Assembly (NCBI RefSeq): GCF_014805625.2
Contig: NW_023998455.1
Location: 369,106 to 433,105, forward strand
Direction of reading: 5' to 3'
DNA length: 64,000 bases
DNA from: Glossina fuscipes
Taxonomy: Eukaryota; Arthropoda; Insecta; Diptera; Glossinidae
The notes under the pieces were generated by a model. That model ran no database searches. It saw only the letters and a list, made by a program, of their open reading frames with translations, and was not told the DNA's origin. The first letter of the stretch is position 1; every line of letters starts with the position of its first letter. Position numbers and translations under genes: made by a program. Shown here piece after piece: positions 1 through 10,919 of the stretch.

Positions 1-800
1 TCTCCAAATATAAAAATTTCCTCAGAATGTCTATGAATTCAAAAGCAAATTTTTTTTTTTGCGCTTTGACATTAACACTATCTATCCCTTTTTAGGAAAC
101 ATTCCAATAAATTTGCGGAAAAAGAATTTTTTTTAATAATTTCCTAAAACCATTTTCTTTTTCATAATTTTCTAAAAAAATTTTTTAATAATTTCCTAAA
201 AAAAAATTTGTATATATTAATGATTATATAAAAAAATGTTTATAATAATTTCTTAAAAAAAAATTTTTGCATACGAATTGTTTTATATAATTTTATTGCT
301 TTAAAAAATGCTCTAATACATAATACTCGAATGCAAATTGAATGCAAGAATTTCTCGCAATATTTATTCTTGAAATACAAAAACAACAAACAATAAATTC
401 GTAAATTTCTTTCATTTTCTTTTTCCTTACATACATATAGAAGAATTTCTTGTATTTTGTTTTTTTTTTCTTCTCTCCCTTTTACACTAAGTAACTCAAA
501 AATGTTTCCCAAATCTCTATTAAATATTACGTTAATGAAATAAACACTCATACGTCCTGAAAACTTTTGACCAAAAAAAATCTTTAGGCATTGATTCCTT
601 AATCTTTAAGATACAACTTGAATATCATTTCTAAGCAAAGAGATAAAATCATTATCTAAGCTTTCAATGAGGGAAACCAAAGAAAACACTAATAACAGCA
701 CTCATACGACTAGGAGGTAAAATGTTCAATATTTTTAAGGAGAGCAAAACTCAAAGGGAAAGTAAAAAAAACTCTTGCATACTAATATCTAATAAATTAT
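1..800. other. AT-rich non-coding stretch, no gene seen
   Basis: No open frame here has a balanced amino-acid composition; the open stretches are rich in F, K, I, L and N, as expected from AT-rich DNA. The only internal structure is a short decayed local repeat: the string 'taataatttcctaaaa' or a near match recurs near 134, 186 and 243, giving roughly 52-59 bp spacing. I see no RNA gene or recognisable transposon. Confidence 0.6.
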
Positions 801-894
801 TTGCCCCTTTATGATGGGCATAAAAGTCGTTTTATTTACACTTCATTTTCCCTATATTTTACGCTCAAAGCAAATTTTCGCTCTATCAGTTATA

Positions 895-906
895 TTTATA
901 TTTTAC

Positions 907-937
<31 letters not shown>

Positions 938-1006
938 TGTTTTATAGAGAGACCTTCTTAACTAATTCCTTCTTTCTTGTAAAACAATCAATCAAGTAGA
1001 TATATG

Positions 1007-1039
<33 letters not shown>

Positions 1040-1720
1040 TTGTATATATATAATTGCATACATATGTATATCCGTATGTAAAATGAATGTGGAATATATA
1101 TAGAATATACGTAGAATATGTATGACAGTATGTGTCTATCATGCAAACAGAATTTCAACTTTCATATCATTAAAATCATCACTAATACTATGATATTGCA
1201 TTGGGCCATAGCAGCCAATCTGTATCAACCAACACATTGTCATTTTCACACACAAATCTCACAATAACTTAACAATAAAAACCGAAGACACAGCTTATTA
1301 TAGTATAACTTACTCGGTTGTGAATGTATGCGAAAGTTGATGCTTTCAAATATTAAATAAATATATGTGGATATATATAATATATATATGTATGCATTTA
1401 CATGTATATGTTCTTTAACGACTTCGTATGCTGTTAGAAGACGTCTTCGTGTCTTGTAGAGTAAGATTTCCTTTCGTATGTTTTTTTTACAACTGCGCAC
1501 TACATCCTTTTTTGGAACACAATATATATATATATATATATATAATATATTTTACTCGGATATATATTATACATATATATATAAATATATATATATATAT
1601 CTACGTATATTTATATTTAAGTATAATTGAAAGTTTGTTTGTGTATACCTTTACATATCGTATAATTTGACCAAGATGTATATATATATATATATATGTA
1701 TGTAAGTAAATGTAGAGAGA
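895..1720. repeat. Cluster of (TA)n microsatellites
   Basis: Repeated TA/ATAT tracts occur near 907-940, 1003-1050, 1373-1392, 1522-1610 and 1678-1700, separated by unique AT-rich DNA. The short frames on both strands that read as IYIYIYVYIYI are translations of these tracts and are not genes. Confidence 0.9.
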
Positions 1721-1799
1721 AGACGGAGAGCTACGAGTTACAAACAACAAGACGAGTAAAATTTTATACATTATAGAAAATATAGAAAATTATATCTGA

Positions 1800-2470
1800 G
1801 CATGAAGTACTCAAACGAAACGACGACAATTATGATGACGATAATGACGATGACGATAATGACGATGTACGACGACGTCGAATGCATGCATAGAAGAAAA
1901 GACGGCAGCAACAGCAGCAGCCGACGAACAACATCAGCATAAGTATAATAAACCCTTTGAGATGTTCTTCTCTCTACAGTTATACCGTCATTAGCATTCA
2001 ACATCGTCATCATCGTAATTATCATCGTTACTAGTGTGTGACTATACTAAGCAGGAGGAAAAACAAAAACATTACCATAGCATACCATAGTATAGCATAG
2101 AGATTGTCGTAGTGCATGAATGTTGTTGTATAGACTCATCATTATAATGGAACATCATCTACGTACACTGTTTTTTTTTTTTTCTCCGGTTACAAGTGTA
2201 TCGGTGTATGCCTGTATGCCTGTATGCTTGTGTGCTTGTGCTTGTGTGTGTCTGTGTGTGTGTGTTTACGTTTTTCTTGTTCTTTTTACAAATACTACGA
2301 CGACGGCAACAACGGTTACCATTGCTTGATTCTGGTGTTTTGATAATCATAATGATGTTGACGACGACGATGCTGACGACGATGATGATGATGATAATGA
2401 TGATGCTACCACTACTACTACTACGACTAGTACTTCTGCCACTGGTACTAGCACGACTAGAAGAGATGGC
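1800..2470. repeat. Imperfect trinucleotide and dinucleotide repeats (GAC/GAT, ACT, TG)
   Basis: Three low-complexity blocks lie here: GACGAT/GATAAT-type trinucleotides at about 1830-1880 and 2350-2405, ACT/CTA triplets at about 2405-2460, and a TG-rich block at about 2225-2265. Further TG-rich DNA follows to about 2575. The frames that cross them give runs of single amino acids such as I, V, S, T or M and have no domain character. Confidence 0.85.
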
Positions 2471-2839
2471 CAACTAAGTATACCTTATTTCTCTCCTTAC
2501 GCCAACGACGATTAAGTGTGCGTGTGTTTGTATGTACATTTGTGTGTGTATCTGTTTCTGTGTGTGTGTGCGCCTTGTTGCCTTATTATATTTTTGCCAA
2601 GTAAATATGCCAAACGTTTTGTGTGAACGCGTATACGAGTGTTTGTGTAAATGTTCAATGTGTTTTCTTGTTTTTGCCATCAAACCAAGCACACCATAGC
2701 ATAGACCAGTCCAAGGCAAAGCAAAGCCAAGACTCATTGTGACCATTAGACATTTAGTTAGGTTTAGTTTAGCTTCGACTACTTTTGGCGTGAGTTCTCG
2801 TATTTTAAATAATTTATTTGTGCGAAAATATCTAAATTA

Positions 2840-2935
2840 TTTTATTCTATATATATATATATATATGTATGTAAATATATATATAAAATATATGACATAC
2901 ATATATGTATATATTTATATACATACATATAAAAA
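2840..2935. repeat. (TA)n microsatellite
   Basis: Long imperfect TA/ATGTAT tract. It is flanked downstream by a short GC-alternating stretch (gcgtgcgcgcgctc near 2991-3005) and then A-rich DNA. Confidence 0.9.
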
Positions 2936-2999
2936 GCTAAGTCTTCAACATCTTACGAGACATTCGTCTTAGGTCAGGCGAACGTTAAGTATGCGTGCG

Positions 3000-4300
3000 C
3001 GCGCTCTTGGGTTTTAAAGAAAAAAAAAAAAAACAAAAAAACAAAACCACAATAAAAACATTCTATTTCCGATAACTGAATCAAATTGACGTATGCGTAT
3101 TTTTTTCTCGGTATATTTCGAAAGAAAACAAAAACTACAAACAAAAAAAAACAACGTTTAAGCGATTTTACTTATGTTTACTACTTTGTTTCTTTTTTTT
3201 TTTTAAATACAACAAACAAACGTTGGAATAATTAACAAATCCCGATGGTATTATATTATTACTAAAAAAAAAAGAAAAAAATTTAATATATATAAATAAT
3301 ATTTATTTAAAATATATGGAAATAATATATATTAAAAAAAAAATTTAGTTTTGTTTTTTTTTTTTAATAAAAAAAGGATAATATTAATAATAGTACTAAA
3401 TCTTAAAAAAAAAAAACTAAATTTTTCAACTCAGTTAATAACAGTTTACAATAAGTGCCTTTCACTTTCGATAAAGTTCACATATACACGTGAATATATG
3501 TACACTAAAAAAATAAAATAAAAACAATTTTTTTTTAGTTGAAAGTTTCAAAAAGTTGTAGATAAAAGTTTGACTATTTTATGGCTGCAAAAAAAAAAAA
3601 AAAAAATAATAGAAAAATATAAAATATGGAAATAACAATTAATGCAAAACGAAATCAAATAATTTAGATAATGAGAAAGAGTAACAACAATACCAACATA
3701 ATTACAATAGCATTAATACTACGTCTAATAAAAATGATAATAAAAGAAAAAAATAAAAATTAATCTGTAGCAACGACGATAATATAATGGTATAGAAAAT
3801 AAAATAAATAAAAAGAATAAAAGAATATATATCACATTATAACAATAAAAATAAAATTTTGCCATAATGATAATAATAGAATTATAATAAGATAAAATAA
3901 ATAATAAAAATGAAATAATATATGTAACAATATATATAGTAACAATAATAATAATAATAATAATAATAATATATATAATAAAAATAAATAAATAAAAAAT
4001 AGCAACATTAATAATAAAATACAGTAACTAATAAAAATTGAATATAAAAATAAAAATAATACAATGTACATAGCTTTATGTATAATACATAAAAATAATA
4101 TGACAAAATAAAAAAACTAAATAATAATAATAACATAATAAATGATAAATTATACATAATAGATGATAATACTACATTGAACAATAATAGTAATAATAAT
4201 AATTTCATAAATTAATAATTATTATTATTATATATTATTTTCTATGATATACATTACTATTATTGTTAACAAAATCATTAGTAATAGAGAGAAAATTTAC
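3000..4300. repeat. Very AT-rich low-complexity block with (AAT)n
   Basis: Almost entirely A and T, with A-runs of 8-14 and a clean AAT tract near 3934-3970. Minus-strand frames read as L/I/Y/F-rich strings, which is the translation of TTA/TAT repeats. No gene, RNA or element ends are visible in this 1.3 kb. Confidence 0.85.
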
Positions 4301-4752
4301 AAAAATTTCTTTAAAAAAATTCTATGAAAGTTGACAACAACAATGTGTTTTCTGAAAACTGGCAATTGAATATCTTAGGCAACTGAATATCTTAGCCTGA
4401 ATGTATGCTATTCTCCATGCATAGTATGTAAATAAAATAAAATACATATCTTAAAGAAATTACAATTCTTTGAGATACCTTCGCTTATCAACCATTCTTT
4501 TGCCATCTTGCCTTCGTTGTCCTCTCACTATAACACCTTTGGTGCCGTAATAAGTCTTAAACAAATGTAGTCTTTTCCTAAGCTCCTTTAAGGGACTTTC
4601 AAAAATTTATCAAATGGAAATAATGACGGACACATGAATTCAAATCTCTTGACAATGGACTAAATACTACAATAAATAATTAAAACGAGATAACTGATAA
4701 TAAATAAATTAAAATAATTAATTTACTATTATTAAAAAAACCAAAGCGATAC

Positions 4753-4933
4753 TTGGCCGGTTTTTGCTATACACTCTACTAATGTACCTTGAAGGAACCT
4801 CAACAAGTTATGATCATTACACAAAGCGCTCATTCCCTTACAGTCAAATAGAAAAACATAATCCATATAATCTTTTGACACCACGTCGAAGGCATCTTGA
4901 AAGTGATTGTTCAAATATTGATTCCTTGTGATC
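4753..4933 (-). CDS. Candidate internal coding exon, unidentified protein
   Basis: On the minus strand an acceptor (T-rich tract, then 'ttcttcattag') precedes 181 nt that are open in one frame and end at a donor 'CAA|gtatcg'. The exon would start with the last base of a split codon and hold 60 whole codons. The peptide begins ITRNQYLNNHFQDAFD, includes DYMDYVFLFDCKG, and ends with LVECIAKTGQ. Its composition is balanced, with D, C, G, H, Q and E as well as AT-favoured residues, unlike nearly every other open stretch here. The open frame runs from 4947 down to a stop at 4732, so it is compatible with, but does not require, splicing. I do not recognise the protein family, and no partner exon was found on the minus strand. 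It could be part of a host gene with long introns, an old pseudogene fragment, or chance. Confidence 0.4.
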
Positions 4934-5418
4934 CTAATGAAGAACATTTAAGAAAATTATGATTTTCTTGGGTGATTCTTCCAATATACCCTAGACCTAA
5001 TTAGAAAACAAGTCTCCAGATTAATGTGAGTCAATTAAGTAGTTTTTAACTTTTGTCTTCTTAAATATCAATATCATACCCGTGCCCAACGACCGTACGC
5101 AATCTCTACTCCCCTCTTCTCTCATCCTTCTCTATCTATAGGCCTTCCTGACTACCGTCATGCTTGTACGTATACGAGATATCGCTTGACTGGCTTCTCA
5201 TATGTTAAGTATTCAATTAATGCCCGATATTTAACTATATTCACTTTTGCTATAGCTATGGCCTTAATTCATTATATAGTACGAATGAATTTTTCTATAG
5301 AAGAGTTTTCGAACTCTAAATGAATGAGATGAGAAAAATGAGAAAAGCTAACTTATTGAGCCGTAAAGGACAGAACGAAGCTTCAATAGATAAGTCAATA
5401 AGAATTTTATCCTCAACA

Positions 5419-5449
<31 letters not shown>

Positions 5450-5925
5450 TATATGAACACCCAGATATAGGATATTTAGCTTGCTCACCTAATTGCTGGA
5501 ATGACATAAGAAGTATAACGGCCTTAATTTTGAAGCATGATGGATATGAAAATTTAAGAGAAAGTTTAAAACCCTAAACCAATTTCTGACACACAGACGA
5601 TCAGGTCTTTGTTTTGTATATATTTTATAAAATCCATTGCTACAAATCACTCTGTTAGTTCCAAAAAAAAATATTAAAAAATATTAATTTTAAATAGATC
5701 CACGTTTGGGTTATTTTCTATAAAAATTAGTCGGGTTTGAGTGAGGTTGTCTTTTAAAAAGTGAACAGACTCATAATTTTTTTTAATGACCAGCATTAGT
5801 AACGGGATGTCACTTGTATGTGCCATACGGCGATCGTCAGAAATAAGTAGGAAGAAAAAGAAAGAAATTGTAGATTGATGGCAGTCTAGGGCGTGTTTGT
5901 GCGATCTAAAAACGGTATGCCTTTG

Positions 5926-6250
5926 TCGACTGGGCGCTCACAATAGCTATGACAAAATAAAGTCTGACGCGTTGAGAGTTGAACCCGCGAACAACGATAT
6001 GACGCCCACTATACCAAAAATCAAGTATGATTTCTCGCACTGAGCGTAGAATCGCCGAACACCGATAGAGCACTCACTACAGTTATGACAAAATAAAGCC
6101 TGGCGCGTTGAGAGTTGAACCCGCGAACCCCGCCATTACCCCCACTATACCAAAGATCAAGTATGATTTCGCGCACTGAGATTTGAACTCGCGAGCACCG
6201 ATTTGATAATCGCTGCTTTCATCCTCTGACTGACAGCTAGGCAAAAATTT
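5926..6250 (-). repeat. tRNA-derived SINE (family A), tandem duplicated units
   Basis: Read on the minus strand, this begins with a tRNA-like head ('cctagctgtcagtcag', then a B-box-like 'gagttcaaatctc') and continues into a second tRNA-like module with an A-box-like 'tggtatagtggg' and a B-box-like 'gggttcaactctc'. The segment containing both B boxes is duplicated with a 136-bp period: 'gctatgacaaaataaag' at 5946 and 'gttatgacaaaataaag' at 6082 on the plus strand. Each unit therefore carries two tRNA-like modules. The tail 'gtgagcgcccagtcgacaaaggcat' type sequence recurs in other copies near 9.3, 41.4 and 63.7 kb. It is a non-coding Pol III-type retroposon; activity cannot be judged. Confidence 0.75.
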
Positions 6251-6569
6251 GCGCACTTCTTTTTTATTCTCATTTAGTTTACAGATTTGACTTCAAGCAT
6301 CCGTATTGAATGTAAAAATATTTAATAACATTCATTTCAAGGGATTAGTGTTTTAGCCGAAATGCGCGCGTCTATTTTTAAAAAAAAAACGCACCCCAGC
6401 GTGTGCTAAAAAAAAAAACATGCTTATTGGGAATGTGCATACTTTACAAGCTATCTACCAATAACCTAATATTTATAATATGATCGCATCTCAAACACAA
6501 TGTGGACCATGCTTTAGTGGAACATTGTCGACCATTAAATACCATACCGCATCCTATCAGTATTCATAC

Positions 6570-6690
6570 GAAAACTTTTCAAAATGAGGGGCTATATCGG
6601 AAGTAGTTGAAAAAGTGATCCGATACAAACCATTTTAAATATTTTTCGTCCTTGGGTCAAAACACGTGAGTGTACTGAATTTCATCTAAG
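6570..6690 (-). repeat. Fragment of the GTCY-type dispersed dipteran repeat
   Basis: On the plus strand the stretch 'gttgaaaaagtgatccgat', then 'tttcgtccttgggtcaaaacacg', then a 'gtgtactgaatttcatc' block, matches segments at 58.74-58.81 kb (same strand) and, in reverse complement, 44.64-44.72 kb. The GTCC/GTCT core is missing here, so only the distal part is kept. Confidence 0.7.
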
Positions 6691-6839
6691 TATTTCATAA
6701 ATTACGGTCCCTAAGTCGAAGACATGAAATTAACGTGTTTCAAACGTGTATCTTTCTCAAGTCTTTCTGGATCTCGTACCATAAGTGGTGTAGAGTATCA
6801 TAATATAAAAATTTTAAAGAAAATTAAGCCAACTTTAGT

Positions 6840-7680
6840 CTTTTTTTATACTATTTTTTTTTTTTTTAATTTTTGCTTTGATTTTTAAATCACTTTTATA
6901 AAATTCGGAATAATAAATAAAACATATATTTTGTCCTTAATTGGCCCTTAAGCTTATACAACACATATGACGAAAGCATTAAAGAAAAAAACAAAACAAC
7001 AAAAAAAACAAAATAAAATTTTAACCCTTAAATTGTATTATTTTAAAAATATTTTAAAAATACAGCCGGTGTGCACTGAAGAAACGACAAACTGCGTAAA
7101 AAGGCAAATAAAAGCAAACCACAAGAATTGCCAAACGACAATAATTACATCGGCTAAGTGTTATGCTATAAGATTTCTTCCGTAACAATGCAATAAAAAA
7201 TGTATTAAAAGAGAGAAAAGAAAAATCTAAAGCCTACTCTTAGGCTTCCTTTCAATTTTTTTTCTTATTATTTGTTCTCGCTATTATAAGTTTTTGCCTT
7301 TAATTTTTTTCTTTTCATTTCGCTTAAGATTAACATATTATTAAACAGTTTCGTTATCAATGACGTCATCAACGATATTATATAATATAATAAAAGCAGC
7401 AAAAAAAAAAAATTATGTTGTTTTTTGTGTAAAAATTACGAAAAAATTCCTTTATAGCATAAATACAAAGTAAAACGAAAAAAGAAAAAGCAATCACACA
7501 TACGAGCATTCATTCATGTCTGAAAATATAATATAGCATAAGTACAAGTAAAAAAAAAAAAAACCGAAAAAAAAGGAAAATAAAAAGAAAGAAAGAATAA
7601 ATAAATAAATATATAAATAACAAAAATGTAACGAAAGGATACAAAGCAAACAAAACGAATAAACGAGCTAAGAAACAGTA
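6840..7680. other. A/T-run-rich non-coding DNA
   Basis: T-runs and A-runs of 8-14 are spaced through the stretch, with no balanced open frame, RNA gene or element. The frames present are rich in K, N, Q and I or in F, S and Y and follow the local base composition. Confidence 0.6.
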
Positions 7681-7764
7681 TGTTGGAGTTGACCGGCTTA
7701 AAATTTTTATATACCATCATAACCTTACATTTGCTCCCAACCTTTAAACATCGTATTACTATAA

Positions 7765-8360
7765 CAATACGACCACCACCACTACCACCACTACCACCAC
7801 TAGCATCAGCAACAATAATAAAAACAACGAGAATAAAAGCGCATGATAAACGCCATGCAAAGCAAACGCTTTACAATAATATAGAATTGCTGGCACTGTT
7901 GCAGTTGCCGCTACAGCTGTTGCTGTTGCTGTTGCTGCTGCAGCTCTATGCCCAGCTTGTTTATCATATTGTATAAGTGTTGAGGTGTGCATGTGCTTTA
8001 TATAAAATGCGTATACGCGTATGCGTATGCGTACGATGATGGTTCTTATATATGTATACATATGTATAGATATATATATATATATGTATGGCGGGAGCAA
8101 ATTTCAGAGCATGTGTTACGTTTTATAAAAGTAGTGGTATCGTTGTTTTATTTATATTGATACTGCTGCAGCTACTGTATGTTGCTGCAAAAGCATTTTT
8201 TTATGAGAATAACAACATCAACAACTATGGCAACAACCAGTAATACTTCTACCTCAAGCTTTGTTACAAGCATGCTAGAGCAAGCAACAAGAACAACAAC
8301 AAGAGCAACATGAACAGCAATTACTATCGCCACCTACGACTCATACAAGTAGCAACAAAC
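7765..8360. repeat. Trinucleotide repeats (ACC/CCA, GTT/GCT, CAA) and (TA)n
   Basis: An ACC-rich triplet tract is at about 7769-7805, a GCT/GTT tract at about 7900-7945, alternating 'gcgtatacgcgtatgcgtatgcg' type DNA at about 8008-8032, a TA tract at about 8045-8090, and scattered CAA triplets at about 8205-8355. Open frames in both directions (PPLPPLPP, LLLLL, VVVVV) are translations of these repeats. Confidence 0.85.
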
Positions 8361-8479
8361 AGACGCTTTAAGTCGTTTTTGTAAACTTTTTTAAGGGTAA
8401 AATATCGAAACAGAGTATTGGTGAAAATAAAATAATAAAAATAATTTTATCAAAAATATACTAAAAATACAAAAAAAAA

Positions 8480-8512
8480 AAAATATATATATATGTATAT
8501 ATATATATATAA
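8480..8512. repeat. (TA)n microsatellite after an A-run
   Basis: A-run followed directly by a TA/ATGTATA tract. The flanks to about 9290 are A/T-rich without a recognisable gene. Confidence 0.85.
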
Positions 8513-9299
8513 ACAGAAATATATAAAAAATATTTTAAGAAATAAAAAAAGATATAAGAACTGCAAGGATATGCTGAAAGAAAGCAAACATAACTTAAAA
8601 TATTATTATGAAATTTTATAAATATCCAGATTGTTTCCTTTTACGAAATAGAAATTTATCGAATATGGCGTAAATAATATTTATGCTATACACAATAACA
8701 ATGTCAAGACTGAGCTGGACTACACTCTAGAACTGAATATTTTTTCTTTTTCTTTCTTTTATTTATTTGTACGATTTCTTTGCTTGATCTTCTTTTAATA
8801 GTCATTTCCGAAAATTATGTTATAAATAATCAATTAAAAAATTATCCTAAAAGTAGGCAAAGTGTAGAAAATAACTTACCAAAAAAAAAAAAACTTTTGC
8901 CGCCTTTTTTAATTGCATTAGCTTGCAGCTCTAAAGTATACTGTAAATAAAAAAAAAAATTTAGAAAGAATTTAAAGCAAAAATATTAATATACTCAAGG
9001 GCCCATGGAGACTAAAAATTGTAAAACATTCAATACACAATCAGCCATAATTGCAAAATATCATTTTTACTATTACTTCGCGGTATTTATGCATTACCAG
9101 CATCCGTTATTTGGAAAAATGTTTTCTATAATTGTCCAAATTGATAAAAGTGGGAAAAGTCACTGTCAAGTTTATTAAAATTAATTTTTTTTCTTTGTGA
9201 GAACTAACCGTGTAACTCGGTGTCGAACGGAACGACTTGACAAAAGAGAAAGAAGGAAAGAAAATAGGGAGGAGGAGAGAAAAAAAAATAGATAGGGAT

Positions 9300-9425
9300 T
9301 AGGCACAGCCTACCTAATCAGTATGCGTTATGCCACAACGGCCTGAGCACTCATTAAAGCGACCAAGTACGTTTAAACCCTACTGAGATTTGTACCCACA
9401 AATGCTTTCTATCCAACAATGCGGC
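9300..9425 (-). repeat. tRNA-derived SINE (family A), decayed copy
   Basis: On the minus strand: an A-box-like 'ttggatagaaag', a B-box-like 'gggtacaaatctc', then 'tacttggtcgc' and 'gagtgctcaggccgttgtggcat'. The same order of blocks (B box, tacttggtcgc, gtgagttctcagtcggtaaaggcat) is seen on the minus strand at 63.71-63.86 kb, which supports common descent. A poly-purine stretch lies directly on its tail side. Confidence 0.65.
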
Positions 9426-9429
9426 CTTT

Positions 9430-10860
9430 GCCAAAAATTTGCCTTTTCCAAAAATTTCGTTTATACAGAGCCATAAAAACTTGTGCGAATTTATTTTCTT
9501 GTATGCAGTCGAGTAGATTTTTTGCTCTTCGCAAAAAACCCACGGCCATTTGCCCTAATAGATGAACATTACTTTTAACGTCCTTTAAGCTTTGTCTTTT
9601 ATTACCTTTCAACGTCGTACGAAATCTAATTGGTAGCGGACCGATCAAGAATATATTCTTGTACCTCTGCTGTCAACAATACGCATATGGCCTTAATGGA
9701 TATAATTTACATCAAATTCCAAGTAAAAGAAAGTTTCAGTTCAATCGATATGCACCGAAAAGTGGTGGGTAAAGAAGAAGAGACTCATAATTATAATAAC
9801 ATGCTAGCGAAAAGGCAAAGGTTATATGCCATGATTTTTTTTGTAGGTAAAATTTCTTCGATGTGATAGCTATCATCAATAACGTGGAGGGGGTTTGATT
9901 AAATCATAAATGACTACATTTGCTCCTATCATAATATATATATCTTCACTTAGGTAAGCAAATCTAGATCGACATATCTAGAAAACTTTTTTAAGTTCAT
10001 AACAGTGGTCAGACAACAGTCCGCGACGGTTAAATGGATAGTTAAGTCCTATGCACATTGATTAAAGATATCTATAGGCAAGAGTACTAGAGATCCAGAA
10101 AACATAGTTTGAAGATAGTAAAAGTAATTTATCACCTGTGTTGGTAGTGAGTTTATAAATTTTCAATAGAGAGAAATAAAATTAATTGATATCTTTACCT
10201 TAGGGCAATTTAGTAGGACAATTAATTGCCTACTTTTTGGCATTTATATAAAAATACTTTTTAACAAGATGGCTACTTTTTACTCGTTCCTTTCGTACTA
10301 ATTTTTTTTACTTCATTTTTTACAAAAGATTTTCCTAATTTACAATTTCGTTCGCGTTGAATGGCTTTTTACACTATAAGCAAGTTTACTTTTAGGATCA
10401 GTTAAATAATTTAGTTTATAACATTTGTTTCGGTGTTATAGTTTAATTTAAGAATTTGCAATAATTATTATTAATGTTGTTTTACATAATTACTCAGTTG
10501 TATTATTAAGAAATATTTCTTTGACTTTTTTTCTTAAGTTTTTTTAATTTTATTAATTTTTTTTTTTTATTTATTTATTTTTTTTTTAATTTAATATCTA
10601 TTTCATTAATTTGCCGAATAATTCATGATGCAACTTATCGCAAGAGTTTTTCTGATACGTCTTAACGTGGTTATGGCTTGGTTTTTCCAAATAACACTGA
10701 AAAGTACTTAAGACTGTGAACAATGGAAAATGATTTCCTACATTATAAATATTTCCTGAAACCAAAATCATAAAATTAAAAAAAAAAAAATTTTTTTTAT
10801 ATCACTTAAAACCAACATATTTACTAATCCCATCATGCTTTGTTTGCATAATTTTTCTTA
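9430..10860. other. Unique-looking non-coding DNA
   Basis: Between the SINE and the candidate micro-exon I recognise nothing. A minus-strand open stretch (9409-9648, 79 codons) and a plus-strand one (9630-9866, 78 codons) have fairly mixed composition but no motif that I know and no convincing splice pair. The second half (10.5-10.8 kb) becomes T/A-run rich. Confidence 0.5.
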
Positions 10861-10863
10861 CAG

Positions 10864-10912
10864 GTTACACCATAACGAGAAGTTATCCAATGAGAAAGCC
10901 GCTTAAATTTTG
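10864..10912 (+). CDS. Candidate 49-nt micro-exon (splice-site evidence only)
   Basis: A T-rich tract ending 'tttttcttacag' is followed by 49 nt and then a strong donor 'TG|gtaagtaa'. Of the three frames, only one is free of stops. It skips the first two bases (a split codon) and reads YTITRSYPMRKPLKF, leaving TG as the start of the next codon. Both sites agree with the fly splice consensus and the intervening piece can be translated. However, strong splice-site pairs arise by chance in 64 kb, and no neighbouring exon on the plus strand could be linked. It may equally be a non-coding (UTR) exon or nothing. It lies on the opposite strand from the 4.75-kb candidate, so the two would belong to different genes. 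Confidence 0.3.
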
Positions 10913-10919
10913 GTAAGTA

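Noticed and set aside
9409..9648. 79-codon minus-strand frame with mixed composition
   Set aside because: No motif, no splice pair and no neighbour to link it to; left as unresolved non-coding DNA.
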